From positions 62,001-126,000 of the forward strand of contig JAHQRK010000018.1 in NCBI GenBank assembly GCA_019828595.1: a stretch of 64,000 bases of DNA, given 5' to 3'. Source of the stretch: Aphanomyces cochlioides. Its lineage: Eukaryota > Oomycota > Saprolegniomycetes > Saprolegniales > Verrucalvaceae. Shown here in pieces: positions 1 through 11,580 of this stretch (the first letter of the stretch is position 1; every line of letters starts with the position of its first letter). Made by a program: the position numbers and the translations under genes. The notes under the pieces are model-generated. The model worked only from the letters and a program-made list of their open reading frames with translations, did not search any database and was not told where the DNA came from.

Positions 1-3000
1 CTTAAGGCTGTCGTGCTCGCAATCCTCACACTACTGTGTGTCTGGTCTTAGTGCGTGGAGATCGATTACATCGCAACAATACAGTGCATAAATAGACAAC
101 TTTCACGGCGTAAAATTTTCATTCACATCCTTGCCTGGTGTCGCCACACTCATGATTAAACGAGACACAACAACCTGCACAACGAAGGCATAGATTTTTG
201 TTGCTTCAACAAACTTGGCAATCCACTCAAGACTTGGAAGCAAGTCAATGACTCGAAGAACTGAGTGAGGTGCAATGGTATATTAAGAGTCTGTTTGTTC
301 CTCAATGAATCTTGTCACTCCCATCACCCCAACGGCTTTTCGCAAAAATGTCAAGACTTTTCACAGAGCAGTGCAACCCTCCAGCGAGCCCACGTCACCA
401 TGAAAAATTACAAATTATATTGCAGTAATTCCAAAGGCACGCAAGCAGTCTAAAATTCACCAAACTCGTCGACAAAGGCAGTGCAGACATCAAGGACGTA
501 AAATGTGCCGTTCTTCTTAAGGCCAATCTTCTCAGATGAAATAAATCAAACCTTTTTCCATGTCGCCGGTGTTAGAAACATCCCAAGACTTCGATAAGAC
601 ATGAAAGTTCATGTCAATCAGGAGAGAAGTCAAACTTACCGACTGAAGAATGCATGATATCATGAAATAATATTTCTCTCGCTCGCCGATTATTAATTTT
701 ACAAGATCACATCTCGCTGGATGCTCCAGAGTGTTGCGTGAGTCTACCTAGACAATTCCCATCTCTCGTGCACTCAATTTGATGGTGTAGTCGGAATTGT
801 ATTTATGCCAACCGATTCCTGCAGCGACTGCTCTGGACTTTTAGCTCCCGATATCACACTCAAGTTCATTTTGAAATGTTTTTATCCAATATTTCTGTCA
901 ATGAAATGTGATACGACCAATGAAATCTGCAAAAGTTCTGGTTGGCAGATTCCCCTCATATTAATGACCGACAAAATTATGTTTGAAATTTGAGCGACTG
1001 CCATCCCTCCTTGCACAATATTGGATGAGTTCTTGACACAGTAAATTGGGTTGCTTCGTGAAGACCCCAAAAATTTCATTGCACTGCATGTTCGTGGATG
1101 AAATGCCTTATGCCGGTCGCAGATTGATCTGTGCATCCTTTTTGGAACATGCGAGGCCCGATTACGTTCCTTGTAACAAAAGTCTTCTATGGGCAAGCAT
1201 GAACAATCCGAAGGGGATCGAATTCTTCAGCGATACACATGAATATTTTTTCTGTTGAAAAAATAGACGAAGCCAATACGGCTCCATAAAAATATCCTTG
1301 GCAAGACGATACCAGGGAAGTAGGGGGGCTCGACTTTTGCAGCTCTAAAAAGGCTTGTGAAGATTGCCAACGATATTAAAATGAGCGAAAATACGTCAGG
1401 ATATGCAGGCAAACGAACCCTCCAAATGTACAATTATCATAAGTTTTCCAGAAGTAAATCATTATTTGATGTTACCATTCATCGAATTTCCAGTTTACAG
1501 CAGATTTTCTTCCTCAAGAGGTGCAGGCCAGGAAGCTGGTCAGTAACGCAAGAACTATACAGTAGTTTTGATTTGAAGACAACTGCGTAGTGTAATACTA
1601 TACCACGTGACTTTTGGAGCTCAACTGCATCTTAGGCTGTGTACGAAGTGAGCTCCTTGGTTCTCCGCCTTACCCGATGAGAGAAAATATGAACGAATCC
1701 CCTTTTTGGTGCACGTTGGGGGCTCCCTCCTCCGAGTCATCCGCCTGCAGAAAATTTTTCACTAGACCTCTGCTTCGCTTCGGTGAGCGCAATTTTCTGG
1801 GTGGATGTCTGACGTCGTCCGCGCAGTTTAAGGCTTCGCAATTGCTGCTCGAATGAGAAAAACCTAAAATCGATAAGAAATTTGAATAAAACCATGAGAA
1901 AAACCAGTAAAAACCTGTGACCTGCACCCGTGACCTGACCGGGACCTGACCTATAAAGGATTCATCCTCGAATCCCGGCGGACATTGAGCCGTGCTATAA
2001 TTTCCATTGAGGATCTCAATGGGAATTCATCAGAACTAACGGATGGTTGCACGGCGATCGTCGTCGATCAAACTATTTACCTGGTTGTGGAGAGCAATTG
2101 AAATTAACGTTACTCTCAGATCGCCCTCTTGCCCCATAGTATGCCTTGATAATTAGTTTCCCAGGTTTCTCCCCTTTAATGAACTGCTACACACATTTCT
2201 GCCACTTTGCTTTCATTCCCATTGTGTGCTCAATAATCTCAGTTTTCGACGATGAAAAACTTGGAAGTGCGATATAGTATATATTCAATTGCCTCTGCCA
2301 AGAAGAGCTCTACTAGTACAGCTCTGCTTGAGATGACCAAGCAGTTGAATAAGTTACACTTTTCCCTGATCTAACGCACCAGACCCAAGTGATTTGGCCC
2401 AAATATCCCTGCTAGCCTTCTCTTGTAAAGACAGTCTGCTTCACGACCTGTTTTAACAGCAATCTCACCTCAGAAGTGGTGAAGCATGTTGTTTTGCAGC
2501 CGCACCATAGACTCTATAATGTCTTCAAAATAACTTGCACCCACGAGCAAAGTTTGGAGCCAATTAGTTCAGCGTTGAACATCAGAGCTCACTTGTCGGA
2601 GTCAACCTTGGAGCTGGAAGAGTTCAAGGTGGCGACGGTAATTTGGATGGTTACTGCGATTATGGAGCACAACAAACATGAGGATGAAATATAGACAAAT
2701 ATCCGCGATGTAGCTCAAAAATGAAAGTTCCTAGAGATGCGGGTGGCCTGGCTTCAGTTAAATGGGCGAATGTCGTTGCTGCATTAGTGGCTGTTAGGGG
2801 ATCTTCAGTAGAGGGGGGAGAATTTCCATCAGGATGCCGTTTCTCCGTGACTTCCCGCCAAAATTTAAAATATCGTTTGCAGTTTCAGAATATAGAGTTG
2901 ACCTAAAAATGCAGCAATAAGATATAGCTTTAAGGTCACCAACCCCCTCTGAGGCTCGTTTTGATCCAAGCGAAGATCAAATTACTGTATTCTCCAAGCT

Positions 3001-3060
3001 ATCTATTAGTCCACGTGAAAATACGATGCCATGGTTAGAATAAGAAAAATTTCTTGGCAA
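1..3060. other. Repeat-rich stretch with no recognisable gene
   Basis: I recognise no intact gene here. Minus-strand ORF fragments at 1227-1433 and 882-1196, and a short minus-strand run near 440-515 (reads KKNGTFYVLDVCTAFVDEF), look like remnants of a coding region running right to left, with no family I can name. Around 1880-1960 short degenerate repeats of the form gtgacctg occur. The rest is AT-rich and stop-rich in all frames. Confidence 0.5.
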
Positions 3061-3094
3061 TTGTAAGTCAATCGTTCCTTGTACAAGCGGTTGG

Positions 3095-3235
3095 AAGTGT
3101 TGAATGGAGTTCGATCTTAACGATGAAACAGTGCAGCGGGCACAGCAGGCATCATCATATCACGCACTGAGAAAAGTGCATGAATACTATCTCTAGATGC
3201 TTGATTGTTTTCACAAGCCAGTGCTGGAGGGCTCA
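3095..3235 (+). pseudogene. Short relic related to the ORF at 24038-24310
   Basis: A plus-strand reading begins MEFDLNDETVQRAQQ and matches the reading MEFDLYDGIAQRA at about 24102 in the right-hand copy, with shared DNA on both sides (gcggttggaa upstream, ttcacaagcc downstream). This copy has an in-frame stop (tag) inside the conserved part. The family is unknown to me. Confidence 0.45.
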
Positions 3236-3281
3236 GACTGGGTAAGATTGATACGTAGGTTGCGGCATGGGTTAAGGGGTT

Positions 3282-3921
3282 CTAAAAAATGCAATCGGTG
3301 AAGCTATTTTCACTTGATCCCTGCACTAAGGATGTATCTTGCCGTCGAACCTCAGTATTATTTGTTTGTCCAAAGACGTCACTTTCATGCGCTTGTGCAA
3401 CTTGTTCAATTTTTTTAGATATTGGTGAGTTAGAATCAATCTCTGCCGACAATCTTGGAGTCATAGTTCGTGTCAGTCGGTACTCAATATTCGATGCAGC
3501 CACAAAATTCCCATCAAAATTTCGTAAATGTCGAATATGTACCCAACTCGATGTCAGATAGTGTACATTCGAAAAAATCAGGCAACCATTGCTTTGGTTC
3601 TGAAGGGTATTTCACCAATAAAAATGTTCGAGGGGATATCCACACTTTATCTTGGGGCTCTTTGTTCAACCCGTAAACAATGCTCGCCATGCATACGGAG
3701 CTGATGGAGACAGTCTCTACCCAAATGCCAACTAATGGCCGAGACAGGCACAAAGGATCATTTGGTATAAGAGGGACCATCTTCCGAGCTTTATCTAAAG
3801 TTGTGAAACCCCATGAACTTGGCAGTTTAGTTCCTTGTTTCAACAGCAACTTTGATAATGGAGTCATCAGTAGTGGTAAATTTCGGATTGGTGTCATTGA
3901 AAGCGTTGCAGATGGAGCCAT
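3282..3921 (-). pseudogene. STIL N-terminal-domain-like fragment, copy 1
   Basis: The minus-strand ORF 3514-3921 (135 aa) has the pattern RPLVGIWV, then a stretch with DKVW, FLLVKYP and DFFECTL. This resembles the conserved N-terminal block of STIL-type centriole assembly proteins, which have a GVW/GIW start, a hydrophobic strand and a FYEC/FFEC motif. It is followed by a second ORF (3282-3503) in another frame that continues the same relic. A diverged second copy lies at 19570-20090 in the same orientation, and the DNA between the copies matches over several hundred bases. The fragment lacks the rest of a STIL protein, so it is a relic. The family call rests on motif resemblance only. Confidence 0.4.
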
Positions 3922-4138
3922 CGTCTGTATATCCAGGTGAATTTGGCCTGTCGAAGATATCGAAACAATAAATCGTATCTATTCTTCTTCTCAGAATACT
4001 CATATTGCTTTTGATACCTTAAGAAAGTCAATACGCCTCGAGTTGTATGACTTTCCTCGCAAATCTTGGCTTAAATCTTTCATCAACTGATTGTACATTC
4101 CATCCTACTGATAATTCAAAGACACAACGATTTGTCGT

Positions 4139-5380
4139 CTACCTGTTCTGATGGATGTTCCGAGGAGAGTGCATACACTTCAATGGTACTTTTCGATTTC
4201 TAACGGAAGTAAGCACATTGATGCGTATTTTATTGTACCGGCGACGTGCTCGTAGTTGGTGTAAATGAGTCCACACATTTTTCCATTCATCCGCAGTCTC
4301 AATTTCATGGAAGCTGACGTGACCCACCAATTATGGCAAGCTTAACGTAAATCATCATGAGTGAGCATGGCATCGTGAGTGAGCACCAGTAGAAATTAAG
4401 GAGAAGAACCTCCATATTTCAATGTTTTTATTTATTCGGAAGCCGGATAAATGGCGCGCTTTCTGCAAACTACTATGAGGTCATTGAATTGTAAAACAGT
4501 AGCGATAACGTAGGAATACATACCACGTGCTTGTATCTTGGTCTTCCTTGTCTGTCTTGCCGGTTCTTCATCTTGAATGCAGCAGACTGAAAACGAAAAT
4601 CTGAACTGTTGCTTCTCTTATCCGCAAAACTTATATCTCTCAAATTTAATGCTTCCTTTGAATATTTATACCCTAAACCTTAAGATCTCACCTTGATTGT
4701 GATACATTATTCAAGATTAAATTGTGTGCTCACTCACGATTCCCAAAAAGTAAGCAAAATGAAACTTTGGACATCATTAAGGAGTCGTAATGGAGACTAA
4801 AATCGCTTACTTTTTGTCTGTTCTTTGAATTCCAAATTCAATCTTTCGTTTGCGACTTGAACTTGAAAAAAACTCGCAAAACTTATTGAAATATTTGCGC
4901 TTGAACTTTTCGGTTCCAAACTTGTGCTCACTCATGATGATTTACGTTAGAGTCTTTCCATGGATGTGCTGATGCATAGCCTTTATGGCTTTCGTGGAGA
5001 TAGCAAATCTCGGTACAGCCACGTCGTCTACGTGAATGACTTGTGTTTGAGACAACGGCCGTCTGTGCCTTCATAATCACGTCAGACTAGACACATTTGT
5101 TGACGACTAACCAAAGAATTGAATGAGTTGCTGGGAATTCAATGTCACCAACATAATCTCCACTGCCGGCTTCAAGTTCACTGACTCTAGCTCAGCATAG
5201 AAAAGAGGTTTTCCAAGTCACATTTATCGCTCCATTGGAGGCAATGCTTGAGCTTGGACGTACATCGCTTTGTGCAGAGATTCGTCTTCTTCTTTATCGG
5301 GGAAAAATGATGATTTCTGAGCCTTGTGAACTCTACATGTTGCGTGAGATGAGGCATTCCTGGTCATGGGCATTCGCCAT
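4139..5380 (-). pseudogene. Unidentified oomycete gene relic, copy 1 (split by a MITE)
   Basis: Reading from an ATG at 5380 leftward, the strand gives MANAHDQECLISRNM, then in other frames FFPDKEEDESLHKAMYV, then a block ending with the ORF 4139-4330 (SVRNRKVPLKCMHSPRNIHQNR, stop). A second copy of the whole relic is on the plus strand at 46645-53354. The gene would have been head-to-head with the TRAPPC8-like relic that starts at 5487, so the roughly 105 bp between them may once have been a shared promoter. Several frameshifts and the MITE at 4345-4947 show it is dead. I do not recognise the product. Confidence 0.55.
4345..4947. mobile_element. MITE, 603 bp, TA target duplication
   Basis: The ends are inverted repeats of about 23 bp (acgtaaatcatcatgagtga inward from each end), flanked by TA at 4343-4344 and 4948-4949. 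There is no transposase ORF inside. The paralogous relic at 53150 has the uninterrupted site (gactctaagctcgcc) with one TA, which proves this is an insertion and fixes both ends. TA duplication and TIRs point to Tc1/mariner-type mobilisation in trans. Confidence 0.85.
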
Positions 5381-6133
5381 GTTGGGTAAATGTAGTTTGG
5401 CAGGTACTGTGATTATGCATATGTACAGGAAATAGTGTTCCTCAGTGAAGACAAAGTTCACAAAGGGGTCAGTCCAAACAACAAACATGGATTTGGCTGC
5501 GTGGATTCACACGGTACACGCCCCAGTGATACTTTTGAATGCTACAGAAGAAGCAGAGCAAATATGCGAAAAGAATGGTGGCTTGTCGGTAGAGCAGTTG
5601 TTCAATGGATTTGGCGTATTTTCCACTCCCGTTCGGAAAATTATGGGCATGTAAATCTACATGAACTGAGACTTCATTTCTATGCTTCATCGAAGTTCAG
5701 GCCAGTTCCTCTCCATGCCATTTCGTTAGCAGCCTCAGACGTAGTTTCTAAGTCCTTGGCGGCAAAGTTGCTTCTAAACATTCCCCTGGTTACCCCAGAG
5801 ACTGATGTTGCACAATTTCTTCGATCAGTCAGTGGTCCTTTTGGAGATCCTATGCCATGGTTATATACTTTCAAGAACGAGATTATGGAAACAGCCTCAT
5901 GCAATTACGTTGGCCGTGTCCTCTACAGAAGCTGACCCACGTAATGCTTGTCATCAATTTGGACTGCCACAAAACCTGCCTTCTGTGTTTCAAGATGGAT
6001 TACGATGTGAATTTGCCGAAGTGCTATACTGTATTGCACGACACGTGTGAAACTGAACAAACAACAATCGACCCGGATGCATTATACCGAAACCTCAACT
6101 TGCCAGCGAATTCTGGTTGTGTGGTGCGAATTA

Positions 6134-8005
6134 CTAATCTGGTCCGAAATGATTGCACCGAAAAAGTTTGGATTGGCGGGATTTTTCTAACAAGAGGAGT
6201 TTGGACAACCTGATTGGTGGAATGAATAGCACAAGATCTCTATTTTCATTGGTTGTTTTAGAACTTTCGAATTCGTAATGGTTGCTGAGCTAGAGCTTCT
6301 CGACGGACGACAACGGGGCAAACAAAATGAAAAATCTCCCGCCACCACTTCATAACTCAATAATACTCCGTCTGCACAAGCGCATTCCGTTGTACTCATG
6401 CCTGATGACCTCTCAACGACTTCTCATTCTCCTGGAGCATCTCTGACATCAAGGAGACGTCGAAAGAACCTCGATCCAGAGGAGCGGCGAGCAGTCTATG
6501 AACACCTTCTGTAGCTCTCAGATGGCGGACAGCTTCCAGCACGCGCATGCCAGCATACGGCTAGACTGTTTGAATGCAATCGCACAACTGTGGCGCGCGT
6601 CTGGAGCCGCGCACGAACATCAAACGAGGCAGGAAGCCCGACCGCCGACATCTCGTCCAAAATCAAAGGTAAACCTCCCATAAATAATATTATCATCAAT
6701 TTACATGAGTATAAAATTCTAAAGTATACTTATCCTAGGTAATTCTGGATGCAAGAAGAAACGAAGTGCTGAAGATATCGAAAAGTCCATCAAGGCTGTA
6801 GATCAACATCAGCGCCAAACCCTCCGTTCACTCTCGGCTATTTCAAACGTTCCCAAGACCACTATTATACGGCATATGAAAGAGTACGAGAGGCTCAAGG
6901 CACGGTCAAGTTACGTGAAGCCGCTCCTGACAGAAGACAACAAGATGGCACGATTGCGCTTTGCATTGAGTTTCCTCGAGCCTTCGTCCAGTCAGGACCA
7001 ACTCTTTGACAACATGCACAGCTATGTTCATGTTGATGAGAAGTGGTTTTAATTGACGAAGGTTCGAAGGAAATTCCTCGTGTATGAAGACGAAGAACTC
7101 GCCGCACGTTCAGTGAAGTCCAAGGGCTTAATCACAAAAGTGATGTTTCTTGCCGCTGTGTCCCGCCCTCGCTACGATTTCCACCGCAAAACCGAATTTG
7201 ACGGAAAGATTGGTGTTTGGCCGTTTGTGGAGCTTGTTTCTGCGCAAAGATCCAGCAAGTACTGCCCAAAAGGATCGACTGTCGTTGTGCCGAAGAACGT
7301 CGATTCATTGACGTATCAATCGACGATTCTGCAAAAGGTAATTCCAGCGATCAAGGAGAAATTTCCCCGCGCTGGACAAGTGAAAGGTGTCACAATTCAG
7401 CAAGACAACCAAGCCCCACAAGAGCTTGACGACGGAATTTCTTGCTGCCAACGGTGTGAATGGCGTCTCTGTCGTCAACCAGCCTGCCAACAGCCCTGAT
7501 TTCAACGTTTTGGATCTCGGATTCTTTAATTCTATTCAAAGCCTACAGTATCAGAAGACTACTCGAACTATCGAGGAGCTCATTCTGGCTGTGGAGGATG
7601 CATTTCGTGAGCTTCCAAGTAGCTCTTTGTCAAAGAACTTTCTTACACTACAAAATGTGATGGAAATATCGATGTCTCTCGGAGGCGGCAACGATTACAA
7701 GCTTCCTCATATGCGAAAGGATGCTTGTATTGAAAATTTTCTAGAGTACAATGTCGAATGTGACCAAGCTTCCTTTGAAAATGCCTTGATTCAGTTAGAC
7801 TTTCGAATTGGCGAAGAGGCCTACATGGAAGGTCAAATGAATTCTTTTGAATAAGTATACTTTTAATAAAGGTAATTTTGATTTTGATTTCGTGGCATAT
7901 TTATGCATTTTGACAGTTTCATACATTGAATAAGTGAAACTCGACAATATTATCATACAAAAATCAAGATATTTTTGCGTGTGCAAACTTTTCGGACCAG
8001 AGTAG
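6134..8005 (+). mobile_element. Tc1/mariner element, 1872 bp, with TIRs and TA duplication
   Basis: The left end is ctaatctggtccgaaatgat and the right end, read inverted, is ctactctggtccgaaaagtt, so the TIRs match over about 25 bp with a few mismatches. TA flanks both ends (6132-6133, 8006-8007). Removing the element joins the two halves of the TRAPPC8-like relic at RITN/SLSEP, which supports the boundaries. Confidence 0.85.
6398..7854 (+). pseudogene. Mariner-type transposase (DD34D-like), inactivated
   Basis: The N-terminal helix-turn-helix part (LDPEERRAVYEHLL) starts at ATG 6398. A 70-nt intron (6669-6738, gtaaac to cctag) joins it to NSGCKKKRSAEDIEKS. The catalytic part shows VHVDEKWF (first Asp), QQDNQAP (second Asp) and NSPDFNVLDLGFF (third Asp, mariner-style). 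Breaks: an in-frame TAG in the helix-turn-helix at about 6512, a TAA directly after EKWF at 7050, and a frameshift near 7415 just after DNQAP. It cannot make an active transposase. Confidence 0.8.
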
Positions 8006-8289
8006 TAATTCTTTAAGTGAACCCATATTGGACAATTTGTGGATACCCATGTGTATGTCCGTGACACTCTTGCCATGAACCCAGCACAACTTTTTAGCTG
8101 TTTTTTGTCCGAAGATGATCGCTCAAAATTGAGAACGATGATATGGGACTTCAGGGTCAAAACTGTTATTCCGGCAATTGAGTAAAAAAGTGTATTGAAG
8201 GGGACGGTTGTGGCTGTGAGAAAAGGTGTGAGAAATGATTTCAAAGCGTGGTGGTGAAAGCCTAAGGAAGCAACAGCTCGCGTGTCTGC

Positions 8290-8462
8290 GTACTCTTACA
8301 CTTTTCCAAGACCGATTCGCCAGATGCGATCATTTTCGATTTCTACTCCATACTTCAGTGAGGCTGTCCAATACTCGCTGAAAGAGCTCACAACTCAAAA
8401 TGACGATTCAATGAAAGTGCTCTATTATGTGGAAACGATTAATCCTTTTGAATGGGAAAACT
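8290..8462 (+). pseudogene. 1,3-beta-glucan synthase catalytic-domain fragment (copy a)
   Basis: The reading contains RPIRQMRSFSISTPYFSEAV, then SLKELTTQNDDSMKVLYYV and NPFEWENFL. This is the start of the glucan/callose synthase catalytic domain (family pattern TPYYSE, N-E/D-D-G/S, LYYLQ, P-E-W-NFLERL). It stops at NFL and runs straight into the BRO coiled-coil tail. Related copies are at 9105-9217 (minus), 14042-14150 (plus), 14818-14932 (minus) and 20095-20268 (minus), the last in its proper gene context. Confidence 0.75.
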
Positions 8463-9217
8463 TTCTTGTCTGTCCATCCAAGTCGAAGAATATGAGAGGC
8501 AGATGAACGAATTGAAATGGAATCACGAGATGCAAATCAAAGATCTCCAGCACCAAAACGAAATACTAAACTGTTCAAGCGGCAACCTCGAAAATACGAT
8601 TGAGGCACTCAAACTGCAACTTGAAGCTCAGAAACGAATCCAAGAAGCGCAAATACAAATCTATGAAGCGCAAAAACAAACCCTTGAATTGCAACAAGCT
8701 GAAAAAGAAGAACGTTCTTTCAATTCTCTGATCTCTCGGTCTTTCTCAAGCTCAGAAACGAATCCAAGAAGCGCAAATACAAATCTATGAAGCGCAAAAA
8801 CAAACCCTTGAATTGCAACAAGCTGAAAAAGAAGAACGTTCTTTCAATTCTCTGATCTCTCGGTCTTTCTCAGCTTGTTGCAATTCAAGGGTTTGTTTTT
8901 GCGCTTCATAGATTTGTATTTGCGCTTCTTGGATTCGTTTCTGAGCTTCAAGTTGCAGTTTGAGTGCCTCAATCGAATTTTTTGAGGTTGCCGCTTGAAC
9001 AGTTTAGTATTTCGTTTTGGTGCTGGAGATCTTTGATTTGCATCTCGTGATTCCATTTCAATTCGTTCATCTGCCTCTCATATTCTTCGACTTGGATGGA
9101 CAGACAAGAAAGTTTTCCCATTCAAAAGGATTAGATAATAGAGCACTTTCATTGAATCGTCATTTTGAGTTGTGAGCTCTTTCAGCGAGTACTGGACAGC
9201 CTCACTGAAGTATGGAG
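8331..9217. repeat. Nested palindromic cassette: glucan-synthase fragment plus BRO tail, left copy
   Basis: The cassette runs glucan-synthase fragment, BRO coiled-coil tail, then the inverted BRO tail and inverted glucan-synthase fragment (centre near 8780). The coiled-coil part reads QIKDLQHQNEIL, EAQKRIQEAQIQIYEAQKQ. Inside it a direct repeat with a 124-bp period is present (gaaacgaatcc at 8631 and 8755). The two halves differ by a 10-base indel (gtggaaacga missing in the right half). A second copy occupies 14042-14932 as part of the big palindrome. Confidence 0.8.
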
Positions 9218-11078
9218 TTGAGTTGCAGCGAGCCAGCACAACGGCAGTCGCTCGTTTTGGATCAGTTCAACATCGTGGCTGGCAAACTTGGCATGAAAAC
9301 AGTCGAGTAGCATAAAATCGACACGGCATATGAACCTTGACAACTCATTGCAACGAGCTCTCTTAACAGCCGCTAAAGGCGATTTTATTGTTTCTAGTAT
9401 GGGCTTCTCTCTTTTGCTCTCTTGAGTTCGATTGCGCACTCGGCTGCGTTGTAATTCAGCGCAAATGGCTACAAGATCCAATTGAGCAGCGTCGTCTTCA
9501 TTATATGTCGCCAGAGGTGATTGGGGGATAATCTTCTTGTCTAAGGTGCCGAAAACCTGATCCATGTGAAATGTTGTACTTTTCCTTGATGTCAACGAAA
9601 CGTCAGCATACTTTATCACAGGATCAGCTGAAGAATACTGCAATGAGTAAGTGTCTGAAGGGTTGACCAAAATGTCTCGAACTTCATCGTAAACGAAAAC
9701 CAACTCTTAACCCAGCTTGAACACTCGTTGTGCCTATGTTAATGTGAAAAGGTGTTTACATTTTTAGTACTTGTCTCTTTTGGAATTCATCCGGTGACAT
9801 TGTTGTTCCGGGTTCCATGTGAAACAAGACTAACGTATCCAGGTATACCAGCTTGGCTTGAATTTCACGCACGGTGTCGTTAAAGATAGGATTGCAAAAG
9901 TAGAGTTGCTCCATAAGCTGTTTTTTGCATGTCTCGCGTTTGCAAAGAAAATGATGAGATATCCAACACTTCAAGGCTTTCGACACTCGATACCTATTAC
10001 TTGAGTCAGATGAAAGCAGAATCGTCTAATCTTACATTTTGAAAAGCGACAACAGTTTAAGACTTTGAAAAATTCGGCGCTCGCGTTCCCACTCAGCGAG
10101 GCTTTGAAAACTAACAGAGCCTTGTTTCTTGTTGTAGTAGAGAACGTTTTTTGAGCTCATAACGTAGAAATCACACAGTATTTGCTGATCAATCAACCTA
10201 TCGTCATCAGAGAATTTCAAGCCATGAAATTCTTCTTCGTCGACCGCATAAACAGTTCTATATCATCGATAAATAATGAACTTGAAGAATTATTCTATAT
10301 CATCGATAAATAATGAACTTGAAGAATTATGCGTAACTTACAAACGACACAGTCGTGATAGTGTATGGATCATACGGCAAGCCTAGGTCAAAGTGATGTG
10401 TTGGAACTGAGTAGCGAAACGTTTCCGCATGTACGAATTGATTGTGCGTCTTGTTCTTGAGTGCTTCTTCTTGCTTGCGACGAACTCATTTTTCTATGCT
10501 ATCTGATATGGGCTTCATGTTGTCATCATTATAAGCTCTGTTTATTGCTTGATTCGAAACAATTTGATATTCTTCCTCTTATTTCATGGGGATTTGGCGC
10601 ATTGCAACAAATTGTTTAGGAGGTGAAGTATTTCTGTTTTTGGCGAGGGCTCCGACTTTTGATTTGGTTTACTCGTCAAGTCAACATCCACGACTCTATG
10701 ACATCCACTGTCATGGATGGTGGCATCTGTGGGACGTATTCCGGATCAGGCTTGGAAGTTGTCGAGCCGTCAATCTTGGCACGGTTGCAGGCAGATGCTG
10801 CTGTTTGCGGTCGAGCAATTGATCTGCTATGAAGTTTCACTGATGCTGCACTCTCTGGTCGACATGACATGATTCTTTTTGTTCTCTGGGACTCTGCCGG
10901 GCCAATCTTGGCCATGGTTTGATGCTGTAAAGTCAACGATGTACGGACATTCGTTTCTTGGTTGTTGAAATTGCTTGGTTGATGCAGAGAATCGGCTAAA
11001 CTTTGACCATCCTCTCTTAATACAAGTTTTCTTTGTATTGTGCAGCTCTTTGGTCGTAGTGCGCCTAAAACCAATCAT
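9218..11078 (-). pseudogene. Axonemal dynein heavy chain N-terminal stem, inverted copy
   Basis: Exon-like blocks on the minus strand: 10676-11074 (Ser/Pro-rich leader), 10032-10220 (DFYVMSSKNVLYYN, then EWERERRIFQSLKLL), 9756-9986 (CWISHHFLCKRET, QLYFCNPIFNDTVREI) and 9182-9703 (RFICRVDFMLLDCF). The order and the motifs (YYTMSS, QWEREY.LF, W..W, LF.LNP.LR) are those of dynein heavy chain N-terminal stems. Plausible introns (gtaaga...ag) separate the blocks. It ends at 9218 where the cassette begins, so it is truncated. The identical plus-strand copy is at 12185-14041. Confidence 0.75.
10257..10331. repeat. Two tandem 37-bp units in a dynein intron
   Basis: The unit tatatcatcgataaataatg... 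is present twice in a row, within the sequence that would be an intron of the dynein stem. The same doublet appears inverted at 12932-13006 in the other palindrome arm. Confidence 0.8.
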
Positions 11079-11580
11079 TTATCGCTCATAATATTCGAGA
11101 ATACTTCGCGCATGGCTCTGTTACGTGGGTCTTGTTGGGGCGGCAGATGTTGCTCTTTGTATTGTGCTTGATGTCTGCTGAAGAGTGATACATTTTACTT
11201 GATCAACTTACCAAGGTCGGATCTGGTTTCGCAATAGATTCGACGGCTCGAGGGGATACGAAGACTAGACTTGGGGCAAGTTGCTACGGAGGTGAGGCAA
11301 AAACAAGTGCATTCTCGTACGTTTGTCGTGCTCAAGGCACGGTTTGAACACAAGGGCCAGCTGATGCGGGATGATTGCTCCGACGAAGCGAGGCGAACGA
11401 CCTAGGTAAGATTCCTCGCTGCACCATACGCTGTTCCGCATTAGGCAAACTCTCTCACGTTTTCTCAGTTTGCCGCCTCGCGTCTTCCTTCATTCTGATA
11501 GACTTTGGAAATGTCGAATCCTGCATGACCTTTCCATTAGCGTCACTTTACAACTCTATTTTCTACTTATGAGGTATACT

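Larger units (their letters stand above)
5487..8260 (+). pseudogene. TRAPPC8 (Trs85)-like N-terminal relic, split by a mariner
   Basis: From the ATG at 5487 the reading has a block like the TRAPPC8 N-terminus (residues resembling ATEEAEQICEKNGGLSVEQL), then in a second frame GDPMPWLYTFKNEIM (cf. the TPWFESYRE-type motif), then LPKCYTVLHDT and GCVVRITN. After the transposon at 6134-8005 it resumes at 8008 with NPAQLFSCFLSEDDRSKLR and VAVRKGVRNDFKAWW, which match the conserved block of TRAPPC8 in order. TRAPPC8 is a subunit of the TRAPPIII tethering complex. At least three frameshifts, stops and the insertion make it a pseudogene, and it ends at about 8260 where unrelated sequence begins. The family call is by motif order only. 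Confidence 0.6.
8331..11580. repeat. Left arm (3250 bp) of a giant palindrome
   Basis: Position x in this arm pairs with 23263-x in the right arm at every point I checked (for example 8331/14932, 9182/14081, 10586/12677, 11580/11683), so there are no net indels. At least one mismatch exists (cattagcgtcac here against the partner cattaacgtcac, near 11540). The arm carries the nested cassette at its outer end and a dynein N-terminal segment, minus strand, at its inner end. Confidence 0.9.

Noticed and set aside
1614..1927. Overlapping ORFs of 80-85 aa on both strands
   Set aside because: No family signals, no conserved copy elsewhere and stop-rich surroundings.
8452..8790. Functional coiled-coil gene of 112 aa
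   Set aside because: It is the junction of a glucan synthase scrap and a BRO tail inside a palindrome, with no start of its own.
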